Assembly: GCA_973895155.1 (NCBI GenBank)
Contig: OZ316896.1
Coordinates: 4,650,001-4,714,000, forward strand
DNA from: Marsupella aquatica
Taxonomy: Eukaryota > Marchantiophyta
Direction of reading: 5' to 3'
DNA length: 64,000 nt
In this document: piece by piece, positions 33,596 to 43,959 of the stretch
Position numbering within the stretch: position 1 is the first letter of the stretch
Layout of the letters: each line of letters begins with the position of its first letter
Program-made: the position numbers and the translations under genes
Notes under the pieces: model-generated
The model's database searches: none
Told to the model about the DNA's origin: nothing
The model's input: the letters and a program-made list of their open reading frames with translations, nothing else

Positions 33596-35155
33596 TCATC
33601 CTGGCACCATCTCCTTATCTGATTCATCATGCCATCTGGCTCCAGTCTCATCCTCCTGACTGGTACATGGATTGCGGCTCAACCCATCTGCATCCAAATT
33701 CACCTTTCCAGGCCTATGCACCACCTGGAAATCATACTCCTGTAACAACAATGCCCATCGTGCAAGCTTCCCTGTAAGCTTGTCAGACTCCATTAACCAC
33801 TTGAGAGGCTGATGATCAGTGATCAAAGTGAAAGGATTACCAAACAAGTAACAGCGGAAGTGTGCCATAGCCCACACTGCTGCCAAACACTCTCCCTCAT
33901 AAGAGCTATACTTAGCCTCTGCTAAATTGTTTGATCTACTGGCATATGTCACAACAAACTCATGTCCTTCATCATCTTTCTGAGTCAGCACTGCTCCAAG
34001 TCCTACTCCACTCCAATCAGTGTGTAGCTGAAATGGTCTCCCTGAAATGGGTCTTCTCAAAATAGGGGATGATGCCAATCTTTCTTTCAACTCCTGAAAG
34101 GTATGCTCCTGATCATCACCCCAAATCCATTCCTGATCCAACTTAGTGAGTATGGTCAAAGGTTTAGCAAGCTGGCTAAATCCTTTAACATACCTCCTAT
34201 AGTAGCTCGCCAATCCCAAGAATGCACGAACTCTACTCACATCAGTAGGACGAGGAATCTGTGTAATGGCCTCCACTTTAGTCTGTTGTACACCCAATCC
34301 CCCTGGGTATATAGTGTGGCCCAAATACTCAATCTGTTCTTGGAAGAACTTACACTTGCCGGGATGGAGCTTCAATCCATGTTCCCTCAATCTCTCAAAC
34401 ACAATCTGCAAGTGTCGTTGATGTTCTTCCACAGTAGAAGAATAAACCAAAATATCATCAATATAACATCTGACAAAATCCAGACCTGCAAGGATTCGAT
34501 CCATGACTCTCTGGAACTCAGCTGGTGCATTCTTCAACCCAAATGGTAAGAACAACCACTGATACAAACGATCCTTGCCATAAGAATCAATTCCCCAGAA
34601 TGCTGTCTTGGACCTGTCAGAATGTCTGATTAGAAGCTGATGGTACCCTGCCCTCAGATCCAATGAACTAAAAACCTTTGCATGCCCCACTGCATCAAAG
34701 ATCTCCTCAGGTGTGGGCATGGCATATCGATCAGATTTTGTCTGACGATTAATAGGTCGGTAATCACCACACATACGCCTATCCGTGTAATTACCATGCA
34801 CATCCTTCTTGGTTGGCATCACTGTGGCAGATGCATACTCCCTGTATGAGATCTCCACCAAACCAGCCTCCAACAAATCTTGAGTTTTGCTCTGAATCAA
34901 AGCTCTTTCCATGTCACTATAACGATATGGTCTACGAAAGATTGGCGCATCACTAGCCAATTCAATCTGAATACCAGGGCCCTTCAATGTCCCCAAATCC
35001 TTCATGCTGAATGCAAAACAATTCCAATAACTCTTTAGGAATTGATGCATGCGACGTCTCTCCTCCCCTGTCAACTTAGGACCAATCTGTGGCTCCCAAC
35101 TCTCCACCAGATCCCTAATATCTTTTTGTAGGGTAGAAGAGATAGCCGATGATTG
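33596..35155 (-). CDS. Reverse transcriptase and RNase H (part of the gypsy polyprotein)
   Basis: RT motifs in order: MCGDYRPINRQT, SSLDLRAGYHQLLI, WLFLPFGLKNAPAEFQRVM, CYIDDILVYS (YIDD catalytic site, about 34455-34466) and LGHTIYPGGLGV with AFLGLASYYRRYV. The RNase H part starts FQLHTDWSGVGLGAVL and includes YSSYEGECLAAVWA and ITDHQPLKWLM. This order, and integrase downstream, are Ty3/gypsy features. The segment from TAG 35158 to TGA 33596 is open throughout, so all RT and RNase H catalytic residues survive. It copies the element RNA into DNA in cytoplasmic particles. Confidence 0.9.
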   Translation of the reverse strand, partial: QSSAISSTLQKDIRDLVESWEPQIGPKLTGEERRRMHQFLKSYWNCFAFSMKDLGTLKGPGIQIELASDAPIFRRPYRYSDMERALIQSKTQDLLEAGLVEISYREYASATVMPTKKDVHGNYTDRRMCGDYRPINRQTKSDRYAMPTPEEIFDAVGHAKVFSSLDLRAGYHQLLIRHSDRSKTAFWGIDSYGKDRLYQWLFLPFGLKNAPAEFQRVMDRILAGLDFVRCYIDDILVYSSTVEEHQRHLQIVFERLREHGLKLHPGKCKFFQEQIEYLGHTIYPGGLGVQQTKVEAITQIPRPTDVSRVRAFLGLASYYRRYVKGFSQLAKPLTILTKLDQEWIWGDDQEHTFQELKERLASSPILRRPISGRPFQLHTDWSGVGLGAVLTQKDDEGHEFVVTYASRSNNLAEAKYSSYEGECLAAVWAMAHFRCYLFGNPFTLITDHQPLKWLMESDKLTGKLARWALLLQEYDFQVVHRPGKVNLDADGLSRNPCTSQEDETGARWHDESDKEMVPG

Positions 35156-36688
35156 CTATTTAGCAGTAGATTGAGCAGTCCCTTCCTGCTCAACAATCTG
35201 TCCAGCCTTGGCCAATCCTGCCATAGGTCCATGGACTGCCTGCTCGCCCCCAACTGTGGTCATCATTGTCTCAGTGGACCGCAAGCTCACTAATGGACGA
35301 TTAGTAACACCAGCAGAGCGCATCCGCAACTGTTCAGCTACTCCCAAGCTGATAATCCAAGTCAAGCAATTCAAATCCATGGCTTGACCAAGGACTTGGC
35401 GGCGTGAACTCTCTAACACCGAGGCAACTGCAGTAGTGCCTGTCAAACATCCCATAGCATGCTCTCTTTCATCAGCAGTAGGCTCCACTAATTGCTGTAG
35501 GGTTGTATCCCATACAAGTCCAGGCCCACCTGCTCTAAATGCATATGAAGCAGAATGGCTCACAAAAGTGGGTAATGCACAACGCGGACGACCAACTACA
35601 TTGACCACTGCCAATGGAGATCTGTCAGACTAGGTCACATGTTGTGCACAACGCCCTGGATCCAAAATATCATCCACCACCAAGGATGTTGAGCGAGGAA
35701 TGCTATCAAATGCTCGCTTCAACACTTCAGAAGGTAACAAATTAGTCCACCACAAGCGTGGACGATGTGCACGAGAACCCACACGTGCAGCATCCAATAA
35801 TACAGCAGGTCCAATCCAAGATCTGACCTGATGTACACTAGCAACAAGTCGATGACGCTCATCACCCAATAGTGGCACATTCTCCAAAATGTAGGCAGGG
35901 GAATGTGTTTGGTGTAACTGGAGATGACGCAATACCCGTAACATCTCCCAAAACAATGCAAAGCGTGGATCATGAAGTCCATGTCCAACTCCAGCTCTTG
36001 ATTGGCCTTGACATGGCCAACCAGCAATCACCAAATCAATGGGGCCAACGCGATCCAAATGATCCGCCCTCAGCAATGAAATATCAGCCGGCAATGCATG
36101 CTGATAGCCACGAACAGCATCCACTGGCAACAACTGTGGATAACGGTCTACCAACATAGCCACATGGCGCAATGAGACTCTCCGTGTTGTCTCATCTGTC
36201 TCCACATACAAGTATCGACGCACAGGAATTCCTGCCTGAAGAATAGCAACCAATCCAGTGCTAATTCCACCAAATAGATCAAGCAAACAAATACCCTCTG
36301 GTGGATACTGCCATGCAATAGGAGTGGTATCCAATGGTGAAAGAGTCATTGGCCCACTTGTAGGAGATTGCTCTGCTCCTGACTGTGGTGTAAAAGCATG
36401 ACGCCATGCATCATGTACCAATTGTGCTGCCCTCTGCGGCAAGGCTTGTGCAGTACCCCATACTGGTGGCACAACACTAGTTGGATTGGGATCATCCCAA
36501 TCCAGGTTGCTCCTTCGCACCATCTGCTCCTCATGTGACTCCTCCACTGATGGAACATCTGCTGCATGTGCATTACCCTCCATCAAATCATCAGGACCAG
36601 TGATCACACCATTGAAGGCTGCCAAAGACAATAGTGTGGGTTTAGGGCCTCCCACAGGTCCACTAAATCGCACTGGCAACCTGCTCAA
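35156..36688 (-). CDS. C5 cytosine DNA methyltransferase inside the retrotransposon polyprotein
   Basis: Conserved motifs appear in order: I (LLDLFGGISTG, about 36290), II (YVETD), IV (AGWPCQGQS with catalytic Cys, about 36005-36020), VI (ILENVPLL, about 35880), VIII (AHRPRLWWTNLLP, about 35750) and, after an in-frame TAG at 35630-35632, the target-recognition end and motifs IX/X (RPRCALPTF, RRQVLGQAMDLN). The AHRxRxxW.NL wording of motif VIII recalls the DNMT3/DRM group; this is inference. The protein would methylate cytosine, perhaps on the element's own DNA or at its target sites. It sits between protease and RT in one frame. It is separated from them by TGA 36689-36691 and TAG 35156-35158. 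Its N-terminal spacer includes a copy of the leader palindrome (36481-36505). Confidence 0.85.
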
Positions 36689-39148
36689 TCAAGCATCTCC
36701 TGACTGCCAATCAGGTCTGTATGACACTGATTCATCCCAAAAATCAAGAATAAATCCCATGGGGTATAACACTGTACATCCCACCAACACGTCATAGGAC
36801 TCGGCCTTAGTCAAAATAGCTTGTGCCTGTATGTGGGAGCTATCCTTGGCATGACCCTCCTGAATCCTCAATTCAAGTGGTCGTCTGGTGATGTGTTGTG
36901 TGGGTGTAGGTCCCCCCAATGAAGTCTGAATAGGAAAGGGACACTCCTCCAGATCATCTGGACGCAATGCCAATCCTTGTACTGCAGACTTACCCAACAT
37001 CAAGGGCTGAGCACCAGTATCCAGTAACACTCTCTCTGGCTGGTATATGGCTCCAGTAGGCCCAACTAATCGGAAGATACCACTCCGATTATCCAATGAC
37101 ACAACACTAGGTTTAAACCTAGTCCTCTCAAATGCAGGGCGTGCTGGTAAATCCACCAACCTCGCTGCTGTTGCATGCCAGGTCTCGCTAGTAGCCGTAG
37201 GTGGCATGATCTTCATAGCTTCAACACTGCAAGCTGCTTTTGCATGGGAAGCAACAACTGGAGTGTCCTCACAGAGTGTAGCTGCCAATCTGAACACTTC
37301 TACAGGACCAACTCCCAAGTTCAGCATGTTTGTAGCTGAAAATAATGGGGTGCGCACTATGGTAGTAGCCGCCCCCAGCAGGGTACCTGTCATCCCTGCT
37401 GCATCACTACCTGATTCTGCCAACTTACCCACGTTAGGGTTTGTCCGAATCGGGTTCATAGAGGCAGTCTGAACTCCCGTCTGAACTGTCTCTGACAATG
37501 TAAAAGACTGAGGAAGCTTTGTCTGACGACGTGCATCCCCCCTCTGTGGATCTAGGTCCACTACTGCTCCTCGGGGCTCAAGAGCTTTTGCTGCCCCACG
37601 CGTCAAAGCTGTTGATGCATCAATGTGTGCAGTGCCACACATGAATCCCATGGTGGCAAGATCTCCATCAACCCCATAAGATGTGGAAGCTCCATAGGAT
37701 GTAGAAGCCCCATCACCAGAAGCAGGTCTCACCTGAGAACTAGCCATAGCAGCTAGTTGTTGCTCCAATTGAGCAATCTTAGCATCCTTAGGATCTGTGG
37801 TCACAGCAGGAGCAACCTGACCTCCCTGCCTTGCTACATGTGGCATACCTCGGCCACGACCACCACCTCTACCTCCTCTTCCCTGATCATGTGTGCGTTG
37901 TCCTCCTCTCCGTAACTCGGGATGGAGTGAGAAACACCTATCCTTGGTGTGTCCAGGAGCTCCACAATGATCACACTGCCGCTGATCAGGTGCTGAGGCC
38001 CCTCCTGACCCTCTAGGATCAGGGCAATACCGCTGCGCATGATCCCCACCACAGGTCCAACATCCTGATTGTTGTCCAGCATAGGAAGGCACAGGTCTCT
38101 GACTGGTAGACTCTCGTGCAGTAGGCTTCTCCCTCTGGCTCTTCCGTGCAACAGGCTGTGGTGTGGATGTAGATGCAGCCTTGGGTGCTTCCTTGGCAAA
38201 TCCGGAAGTCACCACCTTCTCATTCACCATATTGAGCTCAATTCGCTCAGAAAGTGTAAAAACAACTGCCAATGTGGGATCTGCATCCCTAAGCAGAGTG
38301 ACATCTCTCACTCTACGTCGCAATTCTCTATCCAGAATTGCATACCAAAATTGGACTGCTTGAGCCTCTGTCACTCCCTTGGTGACAGTGATCAATCTGC
38401 GCATACGAGTGTATGCCTCACGTAGACTCTCTCCAGTCTTGCGCTGAAACTCCTAGAGACCCTTCAACTTATCAGTCCTCACACCCTAATAGTTTTGCTT
38501 TAATACTTCAAAGAACTCCACCACAGGGTTAAATGTTGGCGTGACTCCAACCCCTGTCACAATCGCACTGGTAGGAGTAGCGGTGGATGTTGTTGGAGTG
38601 GTACTGGTAGATGGTGTGCCACTCTGGCTAGTGCTGCTAGAAGAAGCAACAGCTGTAGCAATGGGTTGGGCAGCCGCTCTAGTGCCATAGGTGATGGACA
38701 CATAATTAGGTGACCAATGCTGCCTCCATGCCTCAATCTCAACCAAATGAGCCTTCCGAAACTCATGGTAATCATCCATGGGTGGCCCCTCCAAATGCTG
38801 AAATAATCCCTTCCATGCCATGAAAGGGGTAAACAACGTGGCATTACGCAATGACTGCATGTCGCACCACGTATCAAACTCCTGGATGAAGTCATCCAGA
38901 TCAATCGTGCCAACTGCACCAGAGTATCATCGTGGGCCCTTTGTAGCCCTGTACATCTCTTCCATATCCCACAACAAAGGTGCAATCACCTGATGACAAG
39001 GAGAATTGGTCACAGAGTCCTCGTCAGAATCACTATCTGAAGCTGCACTTGCAACTGCTATCAATGTTGTTGGCCGAAATGGCACCCCACTTCGAGTGAA
39101 ACCGGTCCTCTGTCCCTCGGACAGTTCCGTAGCACCCGAAGAATCCAT
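36689..39148 (-). CDS. Gag and aspartic protease (part of the gypsy polyprotein)
   Basis: It starts at ATG 39146-39148 after a long leader. The capsid-like part (FIQEFDTW, FTPFMAWKG, FQRKTGESLREAYTRMRRLI) is a typical retrotransposon gag arrangement. Two CCHC knuckles follow, CWTCGGDHAQRYC (about 38062-38024) and CDHCGAPGHTKDRC (about 37978-37937), then a Gly/Arg-rich RNA-binding stretch. A pepsin-like active site LLDTGAQPLMLG lies near 37011-37025. In-frame stops: TGA 38927-38929, TAG 38486-38488, TAG 38453-38455. Gag packages the RNA; the protease would cut the polyprotein, including the methyltransferase. Confidence 0.8.
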
Positions 39149-39394
39149 GATGACAAATCTGCCCTAAATCATCACCATCACCTTCATAATAGGCTTCACA
39201 ATGCCCCAAGGTTGTAGCTAAGAATCCATGCAAAATTAATCCAATCTATGCATCTAGATGGATTCAGAAGTATAAAAAACCTCCAAGTAGCATCTAATTT
39301 GGCCCAGAACAGGTCTCTAGACAAACTAATAAGTGTATAAAGCCCCCTGGCCCTTTAACTTAGACAACAAGTTGTGAAAACTTGTGTGTACACT

Positions 39395-39477
39395 ACATGC
39401 CATAAGAACCCCATGGTTAAGCACGCGTAGGAGGAATAGCTTTGGGATGGGTGACCTCCCCCTTGGAGTTATGCACC
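39395..39477 (+). other. 5S rRNA-like block in the retrotransposon leader
   Basis: The plus strand reads CATAAGAACCCCATGGTTAA, then GCACGCGTAGGAGGAATAGC, then GGATGGGTGACCTCC. Compared with plant 5S rRNA, it retains the ..CAGAACTC..GTTAAGC..GC (A box), the intermediate element region and the GGATGGGTGACCTCC C box, in order and with near-correct spacing. The first third of the gene and the 3' pairing stem are missing or diverged. It lies antisense to gag. The comparison is with the well-known 5S consensus; 5S-derived promoters are known from Cassandra TRIM elements and SINE3. Confidence 0.65.
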
Positions 39478-39708
39478 AACTTAGGCACTCCAAACCAACC
39501 AATTGTCAACTACTCCTCACGTACCAACAAGCTACCTTGCGGCCCGCTCCGGTCTGGCTCCTGTTCCGTCCTCACGCCCCTCGTCATGAGTCGCCTTGAA
39601 ACGCGAGATGAGCCTAAGGGAGCCCTTCACACCCGCCACACTTCGCTACGTCGGGGTGAACCTCCAATTCAAATCCATTCAATAGTCATCCGGACGCCCG
39701 GTCCACAA

Positions 39709-40152
39709 GTTGGAGTGGGATGATCCCAGTCCAAGTCCTTCACATCCTCTACACAGGTGAAGTCGCCAAGATACAGTTGGATTGGGTTGATCCTAATCCA
39801 AATCCACTTCAAGGTCCAGATGAGGTCTCTGGACACGCCAACATACAGTTGGATTGAGATGATCCTAATCCAATTTCACCTTCGCCCAAAATCAAGTCTC
39901 CAACGTTGTCAATGTACAGTTGGATTGGGATGATCCCAGTCCAACTTCAACTTCAAGTCCAAATGGGGTCCGAAGTTACCAATGTATAGTTGGATTGGGA
40001 TGATCCTAGTCCAAATCCAACTTCGAGTCAAAATGCGGTCTCAAGAGACAACCCACAATTGGACTCGGATGATCCCAATCCAAATCCAACTTTGAGTCAA
40101 AATGAAGTCTCAAGAGACAACCCACAATTGGACTCGGATGATCCCAGTCCAA
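39709..40152. repeat. Seven-copy, about 70-bp-period array with a 25-nt palindrome in each unit
   Basis: Palindromes of form TTGGATTGGGATGATCCCA followed by GTCCAA lie at 39709, 39777, 39849, 39920, 39990, 40059 and 40128, spaced 68-72 bp. Each has arms of about 11 nt. Between them are CAACTT..AGTC/AAATG.GGTCTC spacers. They sit in the leader, upstream of gag on the minus strand. A further copy is within the methyltransferase frame (36481-36505), where it encodes LDWDDPNP. Confidence 0.85.
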
Positions 40153-40734
40153 AACAAGGCGCGCCACAAAACACGCCGCAATTCTCGGACCAAAACACTG
40201 TTCAACAATATTGTCGTTTTCCTTGTGCCCTAGGTCGCCGCCGCACCTCGTCGCAACGCGGACTCCATCGTGACGCCGACAACGCAATTCACCAACATTT
40301 GATTGTCACTTTCTTCGTAAAAGTGTACTATCCATCAACGAATCTCAAATCCACAATAGTCTTTGCGATGCTGCAACGCAATCGATAAGGACTAGAACTC
40401 CAAAAACACAATGTAGCAACTACCACTTGAGGCGCCTTCTGATCTTCGATCAATCCCTCATTGCCATAGCTTCGAGAAGCTCCAAATGTCAATCCGGTAA
40501 TCAACTCCAGAGAGAACTTCAATGAACAAACTATCAGAGAGCTTCAAACAGCACCACGCTGTACTCTCAGAGCAATCAATAGCTCACAATCTCCAATCTA
40601 CCAACGGCTGATCTGACTTGAGCTACCACAAGTCAACCAGCAAGATCTCAACAATCCAAGCTACCATGGATCAACTCTGCAATACAGCAAGCTTCGAAAC
40701 AACTTCGAATCAACTTGCAGTCATCTTTCAATGT
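40153..40734 (-). other. 5' leader of the gypsy element
   Basis: A non-coding leader between LTR segment B2 and the palindrome array. No clear tRNA primer-binding site (such as TGGTATCAGAGC) was found directly after B2, so priming may be unusual or the site may have been lost with segment A. Confidence 0.5.
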
Positions 40735-41063
40735 AATCTTTTCTGGATGAAATCAAACAACGATCAGTGCTAATCCAACAACGATCCTGTCCGACACGAT
40801 CACACATATATGTCAAGCCCAACGCACCTTGTGCTTCAAGGAATCCACGTTACTTGCACACAACCTGGTCAGCCACACCATAGCCACCAAGCTCATGCTC
40901 AAAGGCTCAACATTGAAAGATGAGGCCTTTGAGCCAACACAAGGGGATAACTATCCCTCACACCAACTCAAACTAAACACAAAGTGCTCATATAGCACAC
41001 ATACAAAACCTCTATACCCTGGATAATACGATATACTTTACTACCACTCTAAATGGTGTGACA
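40735..41063 (-). repeat. LTR segment B2 at the right edge of the element
   Basis: 329 bp, three differences from B1. It ends GTGTGACA at the target-site copy GCTA (41064-41067). The 118-bp A segment that should adjoin it is missing, and the leader sequence starts instead. Confidence 0.75.
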
Positions 41064-42836
41064 GCTATCATACCTGGAGATATGAGTCCATCCATCGTCC
41101 AAAGGAAGTGTTATGCCTTATTCATGATAAGATGGATCATTCAAAGACAGCTCTCCCAAGAATGCCCTTCAATCCTAAGCATGTGGATGGTGCCCAAAAG
41201 TTCTCAATTACTGTCACTGGTATCCTTACTCATGGTCATGGTCCCAAGGCCATAGCCCAATATCATGTTGGAGTGTGGCCAGGTGATGTCAACATCACTA
41301 TTGGGTCAATTGATTCAATACTAAGGATGTTGGAAAACCCAAATCCAATGATCAAATCACTTGTGGAGGGGCCAGACTCGACAAGTCTTTTTAAAGACCT
41401 CCTTTTTGGGAGAGCAGATATCTTGGAGGCAAGTGTCCTTAGAGCATTTGAGGATGACATTGCCTACATCTCAAGCCTAGGTACTTTACTCACAATCCTT
41501 TAATTTATTATTATTTAATAATATAGGCTCACACACACTGACACTCTACTTTGTGTAGTTGTTGCTCCTCCTAGCCAAGGTTTCATTAATAGGGTTTAAA
41601 CCCTAAACCCTAAATTGGGGTTTAGGGTCTGACTAGGGTTTTATTTAAAAGCATTCTGAGATTGTTACATTGTGATGCATCACCTAAGGCACCAAAGTTC
41701 AGGCCCCTTCCACGAGTATTGAAGCTACAACTGGATAATTGTGCCTCAGACAACAAGAACAGATATATGATGGCTTATTTGTCATTGTTGACGGCAAGGG
41801 AGGTGTTTGAAGAGGTTCATCTTGGTTTTATGGTGGTTGGGCATACTCATGAGGACGTTGACGGTATGTTCGGGCATTTTTCAGAGTCTATGATGCATAA
41901 CCCCACATACTCATTGCCTGAGTTAATGTCCTTGTTCATGAGAGCAAGGACACCCAATGCAGTCCCAGATTTCAAAAAATACTTAGCTCCATTCATGTTG
42001 AAGGGCCCTGAGGCATTGGTGGGGCATTTAAAACCCAGGCAGTTTAGGTTCTATGTTCGTCATGATAGTATGCCATGCTTCCAATACAAAATGAAGTCAA
42101 CTGATCAGGGATGGTTACCCAAGGAAGGTATTGAAATGTGGTCATGGAAAGATGACAAAAGTCCTCACATCCCAATTGGGGTGCCCAAACGGCTACCAAT
42201 GATGGAGTTGAAAATGCTTCCTGAAGTGCTGACAGGGTTCTGAAGCATGTGTCATTCTTTGAGTTTATTCTAAAACAAACAAAAGAGGAAGAACCAAAGC
42301 GACGTTGGAAAACTCTCATCAATTATTGGAATGACATTGTAGATACTGTACAGGGTGAGCAGGTGCAATATGAACCTGAAGGTGCACACAACTTGGAATA
42401 CGGGTTTTGGCCTTTATCAATATGGAGAGAGCACGTTCCACCAGAATATCGAAATGTGGCATGTGAGTTGGAGGCAACAGTGGATTATGTGGGACCAGCA
42501 AAAGATAAACCTCCTGAGAGTTTTAACCCTAGGGTTGATGTTGTGAAGGGCTGTTATGTGTTGGTACGGCCGGACGACTCAGACCTGGATGTTTATCCCG
42601 TCCATATGGGGTTAGTTGTTACAGATGTGGTAGAAGGACCAGTGAATGAACAAAACCTTCTTACTCATGTATGTGGCGTTGAGTGGTTTAGACCATTTAT
42701 GGCAAAGAAGCAACGTGGTCAATCAGACTGGCAGCCAAGAGAGCGGTGGGCAGATTCTTGGGATAAGAAATGGGAACGTGATCCATCTCCAATATACAAA
42801 GAAGCTGAGACAATAGATGTTTCCTTTGCCTTGTGA
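41064..42836 (+). pseudogene. DUF7869-type gene, 3' part
   Basis: It resumes in frame after the insertion (HTWRYESIHRPKEVLCLIHD). It contains LIHDKMDHSKTALPRM, KFSITVTGILTHGHGPKA and TIGSIDSILRML. After an intron-like gap (about 41476-41685) comes LKLQLDNCASDNKNRYMMAY, then FMVVGHTHEDVDGMFGHFS. The LDN...NKN and GHTHEDVD elements are the signature of DUF7869, whose conserved acidic and His residues suggest a metal-dependent or RNase H-like fold. A frame change near 42240 leads into the C-terminal part (YPVHMGLVVTDVV, WFRPFMAKKQ) that ends at 42836. Together with 29798-31289 it is one decayed gene. Confidence 0.65.
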
Positions 42837-43039
42837 TGTTTCAAAGCACGCAAAGGACCAGTGACAGGGCTGGTAGGAATTCCAAAGAATGTTGCTGTCA
42901 AGGCAAGAGACTATCTCTTGACATGCATAGCAAGTGACAAATCCTAGACAGTAATGAAGCATGTAGTTTAGCATACAGTTTAAAAGGCAACTCAGAATAG
43001 TAGTAGCCAGAGAACTCAAGTTTAGACAAGTCTTATCGT

Positions 43040-43620
43040 CTAAGTTAGTTAGTTGGTTAGTTTATTTAAGATATAATATTAGTTAGTGGGGCCTTAGTTT
43101 GGTGATATTAAGGCATGATATTATTGACATTCAAATGAGTGTCCAGTAGACATTGTAATATACAACAATCCTATTAATAAATAATAATTATAGTTACACC
43201 CTCAAGTGAACTCAACTTTCAATGATTTCTGATTTTATATGGTTCCGTGCCTGATTGAGTCAAAGCAATAGAAACTAACTAATTAAAGGGTGATACTATA
43301 ATTGTAGGTCAGGCACCCTGGTGCGTGTCAATCTTTTTTGTATTCAACCCTATAGTAATTAAATAGACAAGTTAGTTAGTTGGTTAGTTTATTTAAGATA
43401 TAATATTAGTTAGTGGGCCCTTAGTTTGGTGATATTAAGGCATGATATTATTGACATTCAAATGAATGTCAAGTAGACATTGTAATATACAACAATCCTA
43501 TTAATTGTTGTAAAGAAACTAATTAATTAAAGGGTGGTACTTACTATGATTGTAGGTCATGCACCCTGGTGCGTGTCAATCTTTTTTGTATTCAACCCTA
43601 TAATAATTAAATAGACAATT
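43040..43620. repeat. Tandem duplication, about 250-330 bp
   Basis: Both copies start GTTAGTTAGTTGGTTAGTTT, contain GGTGATATTAAGGCATGATA and GTAGACATTGTAATATACAA, and end with ACCCTGGTGCGTGTCAATCT. Copy one carries about 80 extra bp in the middle. Confidence 0.8.
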
Positions 43621-43959
43621 GAAACAATGAATGATAGTTTAATTAAGGATTTGTGCATGGATCAAGAGGTACTTGATGTCATTTAGTGATGCATTGTTAT
43701 AAAGATTTTGCAACAAAACATTTGAAGTTTTTGACTATCCCACCAAATGTTAAAGAGGTTGATCATTCATTAACTAATAATATTTAGATAAAATTGGAAT
43801 TAATCTAATACTTCAGTATTCCTTAAATTGGGGTTACAAGGACAAAGGAATAGGACCAAAAAAACATGTCACCCCTTGGATGCATATATGACGTGACAAC
43901 AACATCGAGCCTTGACAACTCTGACTCTTAGTCGACTCGCTCCTTCCCTCCTTGACTTT

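Larger units (their letters stand above)
31290..41063 (-). mobile_element. Ty3/gypsy LTR retrotransposon with DNA methyltransferase and PHD finger
   Basis: The insertion of about 9.77 kb is flanked by GCTA(T) on both sides (31286 and 41064). Removing it rejoins the DUF7869 frame exactly (TGC TAT CAT ACC). On the minus strand the order is gag, CCHC knuckles, aspartic protease, cytosine-C5 methyltransferase, RT, RNase H, integrase, PHD finger. RT before integrase defines Ty3/gypsy. One 2,373-codon frame (39148 to 32030) has nine internal stops and no frameshift. A polypurine tract (AGCTAGGGGGGCG, 31857-31869) ends the internal region. The LTR segments are arranged abnormally (see separate entries). 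Copies of the LTR body differ at 3 of 329 positions, so the insertion is fairly recent. Confidence 0.85.

Noticed and set aside
39709-40152. CRISPR array reading of the seven palindromes
   Set aside because: The spacers are themselves related to each other and the array is within a retrotransposon leader; there are no cas genes.
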